Assembly: GCF_029227915.1 (NCBI RefSeq)
Contig: NC_079887.1
Span: 8,122,001-8,186,000, forward strand
Source: Hydractinia symbiolongicarpus
Lineage: Eukaryota > Cnidaria > Hydrozoa > Anthoathecata > Hydractiniidae
Reading direction: 5' to 3'
Length of the DNA stretch: 64,000 bases
The translations under genes and the position numbers were made by a program. The notes beneath the pieces were generated by a model, which worked only from the letters and a program-made list of their open reading frames with translations, had not been told where the DNA came from and did not search any database. Within the stretch, counting starts at the first letter, position 1. Each line of letters starts with the position of its first letter. Positions 22,983-35,385 of the stretch are shown here, in pieces.

Positions 22983-24060
22983 AATGGCTGAAAAGAACAT
23001 GTGTAGAGTGCTACAAAAACTTTCTGCAAGAAAAGATAACTGCAGACATTGTATGTAAGCTAACGTTAGAAGATTTTGCGCAGCTTGGAATTGTGGATAG
23101 AACTTTGGTTATGAAACTAAGGGTTGAGTGCTTAAAATATGGCAGCGAATCTTCAATGACATTACCAGAAACAAAAAAGTATGACATTTCAAAGAACATT
23201 CTAGAGAATCTGATTGAAGAGAGTTTTGCTGTTTGTGAAATAGCTGCTATGTGTGTTTCAAAGAGAGCAATATATCGTCGTATGGCAGAGTTTCATCTCT
23301 GAAAAAGAAGTTTTCTAGAGATAATTGAAGAAGAACTTGATTGTATTATTTCAAACCTGGTCTCAGAATTTCTATTTAATGGAGAATTAATGCTTAACCA
23401 GCTCTTGAAAGGAAGACGTTTACATGTATCAAGATTTCGGCTTAGAGACAGTATCCATCGTGAAGATGAAATTGGTGTGCAAGCTAGGAAAAAAGGTCGA
23501 CTGAAAAGAAAAATCTACAATGTGGCCGCCCCAAACCACCTTTGACATGTAGATACCAATCATAAATTAGTGAAATGGTATTTCATCGTCTTTGGGGCTA
23601 TCGATGGCTTTAGCTGACTTCCTGTATCTATAGAATGAATTAGCATTAACAAAGCGGAGTTGGTTTTTTCATCTTTTCTGAAAGGTGTTGATAAATATGG
23701 ATTACCAAGTAGAGTTCGATCTGATCAAGGCCGGGAAAATGTTCTTATCGCAGACTTTATGATACAGAACCGCGGTGTCAGAAGTCAACGTCAACGTATA
23801 TAGCGGCTTTGGCGGGATGTTTTTGATGGAGTGCTATCACTTCACTATGAAATATCTTCCTTCATGAAGGAACATGATATTTTGGATCCTTGGAGTCCAA
23901 TCGATATTTCAGCTCTTTACTACGATTTCTTACCTCTAATTAATAATAAAAATAATAATAATAATTAATAATAAAAAATTAGACGCATGTAGGAACGCTT
24001 GGTCAAAACATCAAATACGCACTATCAAAACTTCACCAATACGGTTATGGGTATCAGGAC
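22983..24060 (+). pseudogene. degenerate DDE/integrase-core transposase (IS3EU/Ginger-like group)
   Basis: Starts MAEKNMCRVLQKLSARKDNC; an open part then includes YDISKNILENLIEESFAVCE, and further pieces read APNHL-stop-HVDTNHKLVKWYF and VFGAIDGFS, RVRSDQGRENV, and RLWRDVFDGVLSLHYEI with HDILDP. The order H-x-D..GAIDG..SDxGxEN..RLWRDVF is that of eukaryotic integrase-core (rve-like) transposases of cut-and-paste elements. Stops replace a tryptophan in the W-H-x-D motif and interrupt the frame near 23301, 23548 and 23614. It is flanked by the element's inverted repeats. The superfamily name is an inference. Confidence 0.65.
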
Positions 24061-25339
24061 AATTGAATTGTCCCGTAGATGTTGACATTGGAGAATGTAT
24101 TTACTTTACTTGAGTGAGGGCCTTGATGATTATCGTCCTACACGTTTTTTTTATATATGAAACCTGGCGATGGGACTAGTTCTAAAAGGTTCTTATTTGT
24201 AGGCTAAAATTCAATGTTTTTGTTTCAAAAGTTTCTTATTTAGTTCAAAAAATTAATAAAAAATATAGCATTTTTCGTTTCGAAATCTCTTTTATTAGAA
24301 AGTTCTCAACAACACAACAGCACAAAATATAAACTATACAACTCAAGAAGAATCAAAAACATAACCCTAGTCCACTAAAATCACGTCCACTCCATTGAAG
24401 TCATCTAGTTTGAGGTAATCTTCTGATTTATCTGTGAAGAAGGCCCGGCACTCGTCCAATTTTATGTTTTAACCATGTAATGATTCCAACGTGACAATCA
24501 TCATAACAAGTTTCTTATTTCAGAAATAGACACAGGATGTAGAGGTAAAGTTTCTTAATTTTTGAAGATTCTACATGTAGGTTTCCTTATAAACATGTTT
24601 TTTATAAAAAAAACGTGTATTTACGAGGTGCCTATTGACAAAGTCTCGTCAGATTCATTGAAAATCATTCTGACGGAAACTTTCCCGTTTGAAACTAACC
24701 CTGTCAACTATGATTGAAGTATAACTTGATAAATCATTTCTACAATGAAATAAAAGCCATGTACATTGGTTTTAAAAAATATATTTTTTTAAAAAAGGAT
24801 AGATTCAAATTGAATTGTATTTTCTTACATCCCACCCCTGCATTCTGTAGAACCAATTTTTGTGTCTGATAAGCATACAAATTGAGCACTCCATATTTGA
24901 TTTTTTTTAATTGGAGTTTCCCTGTTACTTGCAGATTTTCTTTTTCCGTGAGTTCTTCGAGATCCAGAAAAAAGCATAAATCTTTCATCTCTCCTTTGGC
25001 TTACCAGAGCATGCGTATACCTGATGTTGAAGCTATTAAAGATGATGTTGATGAAGAGCTTTTGTATCTCCTAGCAGCTTCCTTCAGGCGATTTCGGTCC
25101 CCAACAGTGGAAACTCCTACTCTCTTTATTACTTGAATAAATGATGACATCTACATCAATTTTCTATGCATTGAAAGTGTCAATGCAATGAGATGGACCA
25201 AGCCTCGTAAGTATTTCTTCTACTACTGTAGCTGTCATCTTGAAAATGCGTACAAGTGTTCCCGCATTAGGGTTAGGGACTTAGGGACAAGGGCAAAGGA
25301 GCGCAGGGGACGGCAGCTCCGCACGCTGCGCGCTCAAAT

Positions 25340-25855
25340 GAACACTATCATAATGCCAAAGCATCATAATTTTAAACTATCATAATGTCAAACTATCATA
25401 ATATATTGCCAGAGTGTCATAATACAATGCCAAAGTATCATAATGTCTTAGTATAATAACGTCCAAGTATCATAATGTCAAAGTATCATAATGTCAAAGT
25501 ATCATAATGCCAAAGTATCATAATGCCAAAGTATCATAATGCCAAAGTATCATAATGCCAAAGTATCATAATGCCAAAGTATCATAATGCCAAAGTATCA
25601 TAATGTCAAAGTATCATAATGTCAAAGTATCATAATGCCAAAGTATCATAATGCCAAAGTATCATAATGTCAAAGTATCATAATGTCAAAGTATCATAAT
25701 GACAAAGTATCATAATGCCAAAGTATCATAATGCCAAAGTATCATAATGCCAAAGTATCATAATGCCAAAGTATCATAATGCCAAAGTATCATAATGTCA
25801 AAGTATCATAATATAATGCCAAAGTATCATAATATAACGGCAAAGTATCATATTG
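25340..25855. repeat. 16-bp minisatellite, about 30 copies
   Basis: Near-perfect tandem units AAAGTATCATAATGCC, with TGTC/TGCC variation and a few longer units containing ATAT. It forms most of the right inverted repeat of the transposon above; the left arm holds the complementary unit. Confidence 0.95.
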
Positions 25856-26449
25856 TTAAAAACTCGCATAAAAAAACTCGCAGAAAGTAGCATAAGGCAG
25901 TTTTTGTGTTCCATAGCTGGACACCCAGCTTCTGTTCTTATGGGGAAAAGAGGTTACTTCTTTCAGATAAAAAGATATATATTGGCACAGGATTTTTTTA
26001 TACTTTTTCCAGAAAAGTTATGTAAACGTGACAAAAGCTTTTTTCTGCTTGCACAGAACAGTCAGGGTGAACTGATGATTAGCCTGCAACAGAATATATA
26101 GTTAGCCGATGCAGGATAATTAGACACTACGCTTAGTATAATTAGTCGTTAAAAGCTTCTTTGTCTCCTTTACAGCTGTGTCTTTTCCATGTTTCTTCTT
26201 GAAATCAGAATAGTGTTGTTGTTTACTAATACGACATATTGCTGGCTAAAGTAGAATTAATAACTTTTTTGCACAATCGATTTTTGTTCCTTTCTTGGTT
26301 TTAAGTGTGAAAATTTAAGTAAAAAAAACTACTGTATAGCTATAACTACTATATAGTTGTATGAGTTGCTAATTATACTGTACACATTGTATATATACAT
26401 ATTTATATATATATGTATATATAATTATTCTGCATACAGTTATGCAGAC

Positions 26450-26843
26450 CCAATTTTGACGGCTTTGGGGAAAACAGTAACAACCTATATATAATATCGG
26501 TAATTATTTTATCGGTAGTATTGATACTAAAACAAAAGAAATAACGACAGTATTGGTAATCAAAGATTTCAAGTATCGTTACACTTTTAACAATGCTAAT
26601 AATGTTATTGACACTTCTCTTATGATTCCATTCGATAATTGAAATTGTTATTATATGTGGTTTGATAATAAGGTCTTGACAATTGTTATTCGTACAAATG
26701 CGGTAATGGAAATGAAAATGTATCGATGCTAATCAAAAAAGTATCGGTAAAATACACAGTTATATTTTATGATTAGTATTAATACAGTATATATTACCAT
26801 TATTAAGTTTGTTACCGATTTCCCCAAAACCGTCACAATTAGG
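26450..26843. mobile_element. MITE with about 35-bp imperfect inverted termini
   Basis: The left end CCAATTTTGACGGCTTTGGG with GAAAACAGTAACAA matches the reverse complement of the right end (ACCTAATTGTGACGGTTTTG with GGGAAATCGGTAACAA). The interior is AT-rich with CGGTA/TATCGGTA motifs and no coding frame. Confidence 0.65.
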
Positions 26844-26867
26844 TTCGGACACTAACAGACAATCCCC

Positions 26868-27024
26868 TACAACATCCAACATTACAGTGTGCCTCCTCAT
26901 CAATTTTCCTCACATGGCTTTGATTAACCCAAGCCATGTGAGAAAAATTGCGTCAAGGGGGAATCAAATTCCGTTATCCTGCACGAAAATGCCAGAGTTA
27001 TAACCACTAAGCTACCGTGCCATT
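26868..27024 (-). mobile_element. tRNA-derived SINE, copy 2
   Basis: On the minus strand the head reads GGCACGGTAGCTTAGTGGTT (A box TAGCTTAGTGG) and, about 40 nt on, AATTTGATTCCC in the B-box position. The core TGGGTTAATCAAAGCCATGTG with a nearby inverted copy follows. It shares the core with the copy at 10389-10640. Confidence 0.6.
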
Positions 27025-27627
27025 GAAAACGGCTAACTAATCTCTCACTGGCTAATTATCAGTTCTCCTTGAGTGCCTAATTTGCTCACCCAAAGTATTA
27101 CAAAATATTTTTCTAATATTATTTAGAAAATACTTAAAAAAAGAACATTAATTTATTAAATCTGCAAATTTATCAATTGTGTGCTTACCCTTTTTTTGTT
27201 TCAACTTGATGAAATCTAATTTTAAGTTTGAAATTTCCGAAATTAGATATGTTTAACATTTTGGATTTGTCACACAAAACAATGACCAATCAGTTTTCTT
27301 AGAATAAAAAATTGCAACAATCCGACTCCTCAAAAGAAATTCAAATATTGAGAAATCAAATCAAAAAAGGATAATAAACAATCAAATTTGTTTAGTTCAA
27401 AAAATCGATTTCAACAAAATAAATCCTGTTTTGTTCACAGGTTTCAATACCATGTATCACCTGCTTAATATGTTACTTGTTCAACAAAGATATCAAAAGC
27501 CAGTTTATTTAAATGTATATACGTACATTTGACATATATAATATACCTTGTGCATCACATGGCTTTGATTTTTATCTACTTAATAAATTCGCTATTTAAA
27601 ATAAAGAGGCAAAGAAAGGTTAAAGAG

Positions 27628-27739
27628 ACAATAATTAAACAACCTGGTTTTCATGCAGTTTATGGTAAAATTTCATTCTTGTTTCTTATTTTACAATTTT
27701 ACCATAAAATGCATGAAAACCAGATTGTTTAATTATTGT
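27628..27739. repeat. near-perfect 45-bp inverted repeat (hairpin)
   Basis: Arms 27628-27672 and 27695-27739 are complementary at 43 of 45 positions, with a 22-nt loop. It could be a small foldback element or the source of a hairpin RNA. Confidence 0.8.
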
Positions 27740-28365
27740 GGGACTGTCAACCTTAATCTGTCGAGAACGTCAATAGAAACACTCGATCAAATGCACGATC
27801 GTGTTGTCGTCACTGGGAACAAAAGTCAACAAGAAATCATCACTCCGATCATGACATCAATCAAACATCACGCATGTAAAATTGTCAGACGGTCAATTAC
27901 AACGAAACTCCCATCCTATGGACAATTACTTTAAACTGATGTCACACTCCAAAACAACAAGAAATAATAAACACTCAATAAAGTTAACAAAGGTGAAATT
28001 TAAGAAAGCACAAAGTATTTTTTTCTATCAAGGTGCACATATTTACAATAGTTTGTCCAGAGACATCCATTACGAAAATAACGAGAATATGTCTTTAAAG
28101 AAATGAGATAATTTCAGCTTTTAACTCTTTAACTTTTTATCTCTAACGTCCAAGTAGTTTCCAGTATGGTTTGGAAAATATATGGTATTATACTATTTTC
28201 TATCATGTATTTTTGCTTTTAAAATTATTATTTTATTCTTTCTTAGACAGGACTCGTTTGGAAAGCAGTTATTTTACACTTGTGAATATAAATGTAAACA
28301 TTATGTATATAAACTGAAACCACCTATCCTGTATAAATATTTTATAAATAAATAAATTTTAAAAC
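27740..28365 (+). pseudogene. LINE 3' terminal fragment (RT C-terminal region)
   Basis: Broken frames read NLNLSRTSIETLDQMHDRVV and, further on, FYQGAHIYNSLSRDIH, which resembles the G-x-x-x-W/Y-N-S-L-P-x-x-I motif near the C-terminus of many LINE ORF2 proteins. The region ends in TATAAATAAATAAATTTTA, a typical LINE tail. It is 5'-truncated and frame-broken. The clade is not assigned. Confidence 0.45.
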
Positions 28366-31300
28366 GTACTTTCTTTTTCAGATCAGCTGTTATCAAACCA
28401 TGCACAATCAGCACTTTCAAAAAATTTTTAACAAAAAAGGGCTAAATACTGAAATATTCAAATGCTAATATGTGATTATTACAGAATTAATAAAAAATGA
28501 ACTACTTCATCATTCAAATTTAGCTTGTTCAAAAGTTATATATTCAAATCGTCAAGTTTATACATAAAAAGATTTGTATTCTGAAATTTTTAGAATTTTT
28601 CTGATCAGTTTTAAGAATATCCAGTTAAAGCTTTAAGTGTTATCTTAGAATACTTCATATAGATATGTAAAATTTTTATTTTTATTTATTGAGTTGTATT
28701 TTAACATCGCAGATTAGTTACAATAATAATTGAGAATGCTCAATGATTTGTTTACCCCATAATTCTCCATTTTCAAGGTCTACTTCAAATTTTTAAATTT
28801 CTTAGGTAATGGCAGAAATCTTCAAGCCGCAGGACTTCTTGTTCAATTTGTAAGGGATTAGCATATTATGCGTAATACATATTATACCTTGTATTATGCA
28901 ACAATGACTGTCTATACAACTTTTGTTATTTCATCAATTTTTGTTATCAACTCTTTGTGATTTCAGTCGTATTTTCGGTTTTAGAATTGCTCCTTTGGCT
29001 ATTTAAATTTCAGTTCGCTCGGTCCTTTCTTGCGCATTTGGCCCTATTCGCCGCGTAGTTCAACAACCCCATGTTCGTTTGGCAAAGAAAATTTTTTACT
29101 CCAGCAAATACAACCAGCTCTGCGGTGTACCCGCGTTTCTGGAGTCCGTATACACGAGAGGAAAGGGTGTATGAGTACCTTCACCATTTTCTTCGCCCCC
29201 TTATAGTAAAGGCTCTACCCTTGTGCACATTTTGTCAATGTTTGCACTGTACATACACGCTAGCTCGGTCGTTAGCCTAGTTTTCTATTTATCCAGATTA
29301 CCCCTGCGCGCGTGTTCCACGTCTCCAGCAAGGCCCCTTTGCCTTGATTTACATTGGCTACTCACAAACTGTACATTACGTCACTTACCCGAGACGCAGT
29401 GGTGCTCTCAACCAATTAAAATCTCACCATTACAGGTGCCTTTCACCTACCAATTTTATTTACCCATAAATCACGTGACTTAGTCTTCTTTAGCAACAAG
29501 ACAGCACATTCTTTCCCTTTCCTTTTTCACCTCGCTAATCATCGCACATGGTTTGTTATAGATCACTTACCAAATCTGTTAAGCATGGCCAACAAACAAA
29601 TCGAAAAAGAATTATATAGAGGTAACCCTTTCGTTATAAACAGACCCTTAATGACCGACTGCTTACGCCAGGTCGGGTTGTTTTGATTCTATCATGGGTT
29701 AATTTCACTACCCAAGCAGGAACCGGTATAAGAAACATGGTCTGTGCGTCTGAGACTTGGATGAACAAACTACAACAAGACAAGAAGTTAAAGGGCAGGG
29801 CACCACCCTACCCTTCCCAGCGAAATGCCAAGCTATTCCACGCGATCTATATGTATTGCTCGCAGGTGACCACCCTTTGATCGTAGACCCGAAAGCCTTT
29901 TTTAGTATCTAGGTGCCCTTCCAATGTCTTCATATACCTTTCCCAAATCATAACATTCTGCTCTTTCGACATACCTTTGCTGGATGATTTAGATGTCGTT
30001 GATTTTGTGTCGGATATCGTCGGATTTGAGCCCGTGATCTTTTTTGAGCATGCTTTGATTTTTGATGATGTCAGCTGGCCACGCGATTCATTTGATGCAT
30101 GGTGTACTCTTTTAGGGAATTTCCATTTTTTAGGGGTACCTACGGAGGTACTCTAAAGCATGGACTTGACCGTGAAAATTAACTGCATTTTGAGTGACTC
30201 CGTTCTTCTAATTAACTTTTTGATACTAAAGCAGATATTTTGAATAGACAATGAGAAAAACGAGACATCGCCACAGTAGTAGCTAAGATTTAAAAAAGAG
30301 CTTCGAAAGATAACTTGGAAAACATGTTCAATAATTCTTTTTATCTCATGTCTTACTGGAGCATGAGAAAGCAAGAATTTGATCAAGCTTTCAAAAATTA
30401 TGCACTGTAGTTTAGGATCTTTTTATAATCTCTACTTCTTGTGAAGTAGAATACAGCAACCGAACAACTAGAAAACCAACTAAGATATTAAGCCTACTTC
30501 TATTCTAAATTGCGTATAGATACCTCCTTCTAACAGGTTCCTTTTTTAGCAGACACCACTTTAGAAAGAACACTTTTCTCAAAAACAGATGCCATTATAC
30601 CTTTATAAATAGCAGACACCTTATACCGAGAGGGGACACATGTATAAAGCAGACGTCATTTCAAGGCCCGCTCCTCCATGAGTTGACCATTCTTTGGCGG
30701 ACACGTCCTAAGTACATCATATATTACCTACTAGGTTTTGCCGGCGATCAAAACAAACTTCTCACAGATCTGATTTCAGAAGATGCAAAGTAATAAATTC
30801 AGGGTGACCGCTTGTTTTTAAGAAGTAAATTTCAGGAGTTTTTTAACCTTTTGAGAAGTGGTCATGTTTGATGAAAAAAGAAATTTCAATAAAAAAACCA
30901 TCCGTGTCAACAGCTTTCAAATGCCGTGGACACGGTGTGATAAGGGATCATATTTTTATGACGCAGTAAGAAAAAACACGCAATCTTGTCCCCCGGGATG
31001 TTTTCCTTTTGGACAAAGGAAAGTTTGACCCTAAAACTGGCTAATTTCCAGCCTGAGCCTCAATTTTTAAAAAATTATTTCAGAAATGAGGTTAAGATCA
31101 TTGTCATAAGTTGCACAAACTGGCTAACGTGCTTAGAGAAAAAGGTCAACTCTTTTATGGCTTGTTTTTGTTCGCTACCAAAAATATTTCCACGAACATT
31201 CTGATATAATCTATTTTATAGAATAAGGCTCATTGAGAACATATATAACTTTTCCAAGCTAAATTGTCAAAGGAACAGAGTTTAAAAGGACTGACCTCCA

Positions 31301-32993
31301 AAAAATGAAACTTTAGACATTTTTAGCCTCCGTGATTATCTGAACATTTTGGTCTAATGAGGGTCATTTAAATTTTTGTTCTAAGCCAGTAGAATTTTAA
31401 AATGGACTCCTTTTTAGTCACTACTTTTACAACCGAGGCTAGCAAAGTCCGGAACAGTACCAGCGTAGAAGTATCGAATTTTTTAAATGTCGAGTGTTTT
31501 GAGCAAAATACTAAAGAATTTTTATTATTATAGCATTATCCTATCCGAATGGTCTCCAGTCTATTAAGACAAATAAATAAATACTTACTTACTAAAACAT
31601 ATTATTTTTTACAAAAAAAGCATTTTGTATTAAAATTTTGGGTTCAGTTGGTTTCGGCAATATTACAATCGATTGTCAATTTTGTGATTTTTGTTTGTTG
31701 ATACAATGTTCCCAAATCATTTAGTACCTACTTTTTTTAAGGATATCTTTTTGATTTCCGGAAAAACACGTACAAAAATTAAGATTTTAGAAAAATTTGG
31801 ATTAGTGAGAGTGTAACTTAAAATCACAAGAAACAAGAATGTTTAAGGAATCGACAAGAAAAAAAATTGAATTGATCAGAAATCAGAAGTGATCAAAAGG
31901 TAATAAATCAGCTGTTCCGTTTTTATTTTATTTTAACCGATAGAACAATGAAACTTAAAAACAAAAATTCTGATTTGAAGTTGAAAGAAAGTGATTTTTC
32001 GAAATAAATTATTTAAAATACTTAATATACATTTGGGAGACATACATTGTGTTTTAACAACAATTTTATGATTTTGCAGCATAAATTGATAACATTTCGT
32101 GGCATTTTTTTCCTTAATGACTACCCCAATTTTTTGTATGGAATTTGTACTATTTCAATAGATAAAAGTTTTTTATTTCAGTAAACTTAATCTAAAATTG
32201 ATGTTTGTTAGAATGGATTGGACTACCATTTTTTACACTTTGCAACATGTTTTCAAATAATTTTGCCACATTTATTGCGATTCAAAATTCATTTTGAGCA
32301 AAAACAACAACAATTTATGTCCTCCACAATTTATGTCCTTAAGGTATTACCTTTAATGTGAAATTCCAGCCTGATACTCTTATAACAGTTCAAGTGTTTA
32401 TACTCAAAGCAAACAAATATGGCTTAGACAAAAATTAAAATTTAAAGAAATAAAAAAAAAACAAAAAAAACGAAAAACCGGGAGTATTTACAGTGAAGAA
32501 AAAAATTGAATATATATTTATATATATACATTATTACAATTTCATTTTCAATCACCAAGTTGTTAGCGGCTGAGACTTAAATTAAGAACCTGCTAAGCAA
32601 CTGGTTGGGCTAAAAATTTGTCTTCTTTATATATAAATAATAACAATAAAATTGTAACAATAGCACTCAAAGATGAAATCTCAAATTTAAATACTACGCT
32701 TAAAAATCCTGTGGCCAGTTTAACTTTAAAAAAGGTTCTGGTGAAAAATGAAGTTGCGTACAAGCTGTATAAAATCCAAAATAGTTTATTTTTATATACA
32801 TATTTCTATTATTACTAAATATTTAAAATATATATATATATACATGCATAACATGTATAAAACTAAATAGCTAATTACTACGTAAAACTCAATTCAAAAC
32901 AGTCACCAGTGCCCATTTAAATTAAGACAGTACAACAATACCGTGTCACAATTATTTGGCTATTTAATTTATGTACTATAAATGGTTTAAATG
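28366..32993. other. intergenic, no gene recognised
   Basis: Mostly AT-rich sequence. A GC-richer patch (29000-29900) has short frames I do not recognise. At 31553-31592 there is a LINE-like tail (GACAAATAAATAAATAC). At 30540-30715, repeated GCAGACACC/GCGGACAC-type motifs hint at a degraded MITE. The right end should contain the 3' UTR of the DnaJ gene. Confidence 0.4.
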
Positions 32994-33578
32994 TTAACTT
33001 GAAACAATTGATGGCTTCCTTTTTTTATTTTTGGTCAAACGTAGACCAAAGTGAAGCACAGTAGCTATTGTTAACAAACTAACAACGGTTAACTGTCTGG
33101 ACGATCTGTTCTGTTTTTCTTCTGCTGATTCTTCTTTCAGTAACCTATCACGTTTTAATTGTTCATGTCTACGTGCTAAAGAACTTTGATAATGCGACCT
33201 TGTCCATTTATCATAACGTTTACTCTCAAATGTGCGATGCTTATATACTTCGTTATGGTGAAAGGGAGATTTATGATCTTTGACTTTTCTAGTTCTATCA
33301 TAAACTTTCCTTGAATCGATATTTCCTAATATTGCATATGCTTCTGATACAGCCGTAAATTGATTGTGTGAAGAAATAGAGTTTTTGTTTTTATCTGGAT
33401 GTAAAATTAGGGATAATTTATAATATGCAGCTTTGATTTGCTTCTGAGATGCGTTTGGTGTAACGTTAAGTATACTATAAAAGTCCTTCGTAGTGGTATT
33501 TTGCATTGCAGAATTTAACTTGCAATAAATTCTTAGATTCCGACTCCAAGTCTTCCTTATAGATTTCCATATTAGCAT
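32994..33578 (-). CDS. DNAJC30: DNAJC30-like J-domain protein, single exon
   Basis: 194 aa. Residues 1-25 are basic and lack acidic residues (MLIWKSIRKTWSRNLRIYCK), fitting a mitochondrial presequence. The J domain spans about residues 31-95: DFYSILNVTPNASQKQIKAA, the invariant HPD in LILHPDKNKN, and AVSEAYAILGN. Then come KWTRSHYQSSLARRHEQLKR and a single hydrophobic segment near residues 165-181 (VVSLLTIATVLHFGLRL) before a basic tail. J domain near the N-terminus, a Tyr/Arg-rich middle and one C-terminal membrane helix is the layout of DNAJC30, an inner-membrane J-protein tied to ATP synthase and complex I turnover. J-protein is certain; the DNAJC30 assignment is likely. Confidence 0.8.
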   Translation of the reverse strand: MLIWKSIRKTWSRNLRIYCKLNSAMQNTTTKDFYSILNVTPNASQKQIKAAYYKLSLILHPDKNKNSISSHNQFTAVSEAYAILGNIDSRKVYDRTRKVKDHKSPFHHNEVYKHRTFESKRYDKWTRSHYQSSLARRHEQLKRDRLLKEESAEEKQNRSSRQLTVVSLLTIATVLHFGLRLTKNKKRKPSIVSS

Positions 33579-33689
33579 TTTTGCACTTTAAAAACACATT
33601 CATTAAGTCAAAATTACATAGATCATCAATAATTTTTTACTTTCGCAAATATTAAACCAGGTTTAAGTTTTGAGTTTTAGATAAATAAA

Positions 33690-33770
33690 TGTTAGCCCCT
33701 GGTTAACCCAAAGTCATGTAAGGAAAATTGGGGAGATTGCACTGTGCTGACCCTAATATAATCAATCAAT
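33690..33770 (+). mobile_element. SINE tail fragment, copy 3
   Basis: CCCCTGGTTAACCCAAAGTC, ATGTAAGGAAAATTGGGGAG and the following GCACTGTG match the core and tail of the SINE at 10389-10640. It ends in AATCAATCAATCAAAC. The tRNA-like head is missing. Confidence 0.5.
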
Positions 33771-34112
33771 CAAACATTTTTTAAAAGATCAACCAAGATA
33801 CAAATACAAGGATTAAAATACTGATTTACATATTATATCAGGCATGTTGGTTGACCAACTCTGGTGCCCAGTGAAGGCAGGCCTAGTGACAGCACAGACA
33901 AATAACAGCACAGCGTAATATCTTAACTAAAAGCTAGGATGTACAAGTTTTAGATATGTAATTTTAAGATTGAATAACTTTTGTAGAACTTTATCTAAGT
34001 TCTACTTGTTGGATAAAAAAAATCCATCTTGCAGGAAGGGGAGATTTGCTAAAAAGTTCAAAAATTGGATTTATACAATAACATACAAAAAAATATGTAA
34101 ATACTTCACACA

Positions 34113-34740
34113 TCTATATAGTAATACGCCAGTTCCGTCTGTCTGTCTGTGACTTTTGCAAACTGGATTATTATCTTCACTATTTTCTTTGATAAAGTCC
34201 ATAAAACATCGTCCATAAAATTATTCAGTAATTTACCAAACTTTAACGTTAAAATAATATTAACGTCAAAGGAAAGTATATTAAATTAATGAAGCCATTA
34301 CAATGCACTTAAAACTTAGACGCCAAATAACTTGGAAACGAGTTGGTGACGCGATGTTTTTTCAATGTGTGAGTAAATAAGCACCACCTGGGACCAATTT
34401 GGGTAAGTTTCCCAAACCTGGGTCCCCAAATCCGTTTAGGAATGGACGGGTTGATGACGTCATCAAAAAACCTGTAAACTCTAATATCTCAGCAACCGTT
34501 TGTCAAAAGTACATTATCCTATACATTTTCTTGATCAGCGTTTTAAGATCTATAAGATGAAGGCAACACGTATACAAATTTCTAAAAAAAAATTTTTGTG
34601 TTTTTTACGGGCCTTTGCTGACGTCAGCACAGTTTTTAAAACCTTATATCTCTTTTTGCGTTCCTCGAAAACATAAAGTCAGGGTAAATACCTAATTAGG
34701 CAGCATGACCTAATTAGGCAAGTCGTTTAGTTAGGCAACG
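34113..34740 (+). mobile_element. Helitron-type 5' end and probable non-autonomous Helitron
   Basis: Begins A|TCTATATAGTAATACGCCAG followed by TTCCGTCTGTCTGTCTGTG, the same 5' terminal style (TC.., GTCTGTCTGTC) as the Helitron-like copies at 53112-53424 and 58416-58552. No 3' CTRR hairpin could be fixed, so the right limit is only where the next LINE begins. Confidence 0.45.
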
Positions 34741-34742
34741 TC

Positions 34743-35385
34743 ATTATCATCATTCATCATTCTCGGCTTAACGTCCGTTTTCCATGCTAGCATGGGTTGG
34801 ACGGGGTATATTAATGACCCTCTTCCAATCTGATCTAGACTGTGTTAGATCTAAACTCAACTTCCTCTCTATTAAGTCTGTCCTTATAACCTCCTGCCAA
34901 GTCTTTCTCGGTCTGCCTCTGGGCTTTGCCCCAGGAACTATCAAGTCTCTACACTTTCTTACCCAATTATCATCCTCCATTCTTTTCAAGTGCCCCAGCC
35001 AATTCAATCTCTTATCTGGATAACATCTTTAATTCTACGGAGTCTTAGCCTGCTTCTTAGCTCATCTGAACTCTTTCTGTCTCTCAGACTGGCATTACAC
35101 ATCCACCTAACCATTCTCATATCATTCCTTTCTAAACGGTCAAGATCTTCCTGCTTCACTGCCTATGTCTCACTACCGTACAACATAACACTTCTTACAC
35201 AGGCCTCATACAACCTACCTTTTACCTCAATTGACAGGACTCTGCTAGTCAATAAAGGAAGTAACTCTCTAAACTTTTTCCAAGCAGAACCTATCCTGCA
35301 AGTAACACTTCTTCCAACACCCCCTTCACTGCCCAACATATCACCTAAGTAACAGAAGTTCTTAACTATCTCTAACATGATGTAA
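34743..35385 (-). pseudogene. 5'-truncated LINE, RT C-terminal region and 3' UTR, copy A
   Basis: Minus-strand frames read FCYLGDMLGSEGGVGRSVT, AWKKFRELLPLLTSRVLS, LYEACVRSVMLYGSET then a stop where W is expected, and [20 protein letters not shown] with [14 protein letters not shown]. This order is the C-terminal part of a widespread LINE ORF2. A stop and one frame change break it. The 3' end GACGTTAAGCCGAGAATGAT with ATGATGATAATGA is typical of the group. Confidence 0.8.

Larger units (their letters stand above)
22705..25915. mobile_element. DNA transposon with satellite-bearing long inverted repeats
   Basis: The left end (TATGGAACGCC..ACTGCCTTATGCTACTTTCT.. ATGCGAGTTTTTAACAATAT) is matched in inverse orientation at 25850-25915. 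Inside each arm lie 16-bp tandem repeats (TATGATACTTTGGCAT and complement), about ten irregular copies on the left (22755-22945) and about 30 on the right (25340-25850). The interior encodes a degenerate integrase-like transposase. The exact tips and target duplication could not be settled. Confidence 0.7.

Noticed and set aside
25262-25295. Telomere-like TTAGGG repeats
   Set aside because: Only three irregular TTAGGG words in a GC-rich patch inside a transposon; too few for an interstitial telomere.
25340-25855. Regular short repeats resembling a CRISPR array
   Set aside because: The 16-bp units are directly adjacent with no unique spacers, and the host is eukaryotic; it is a minisatellite inside a transposon arm.
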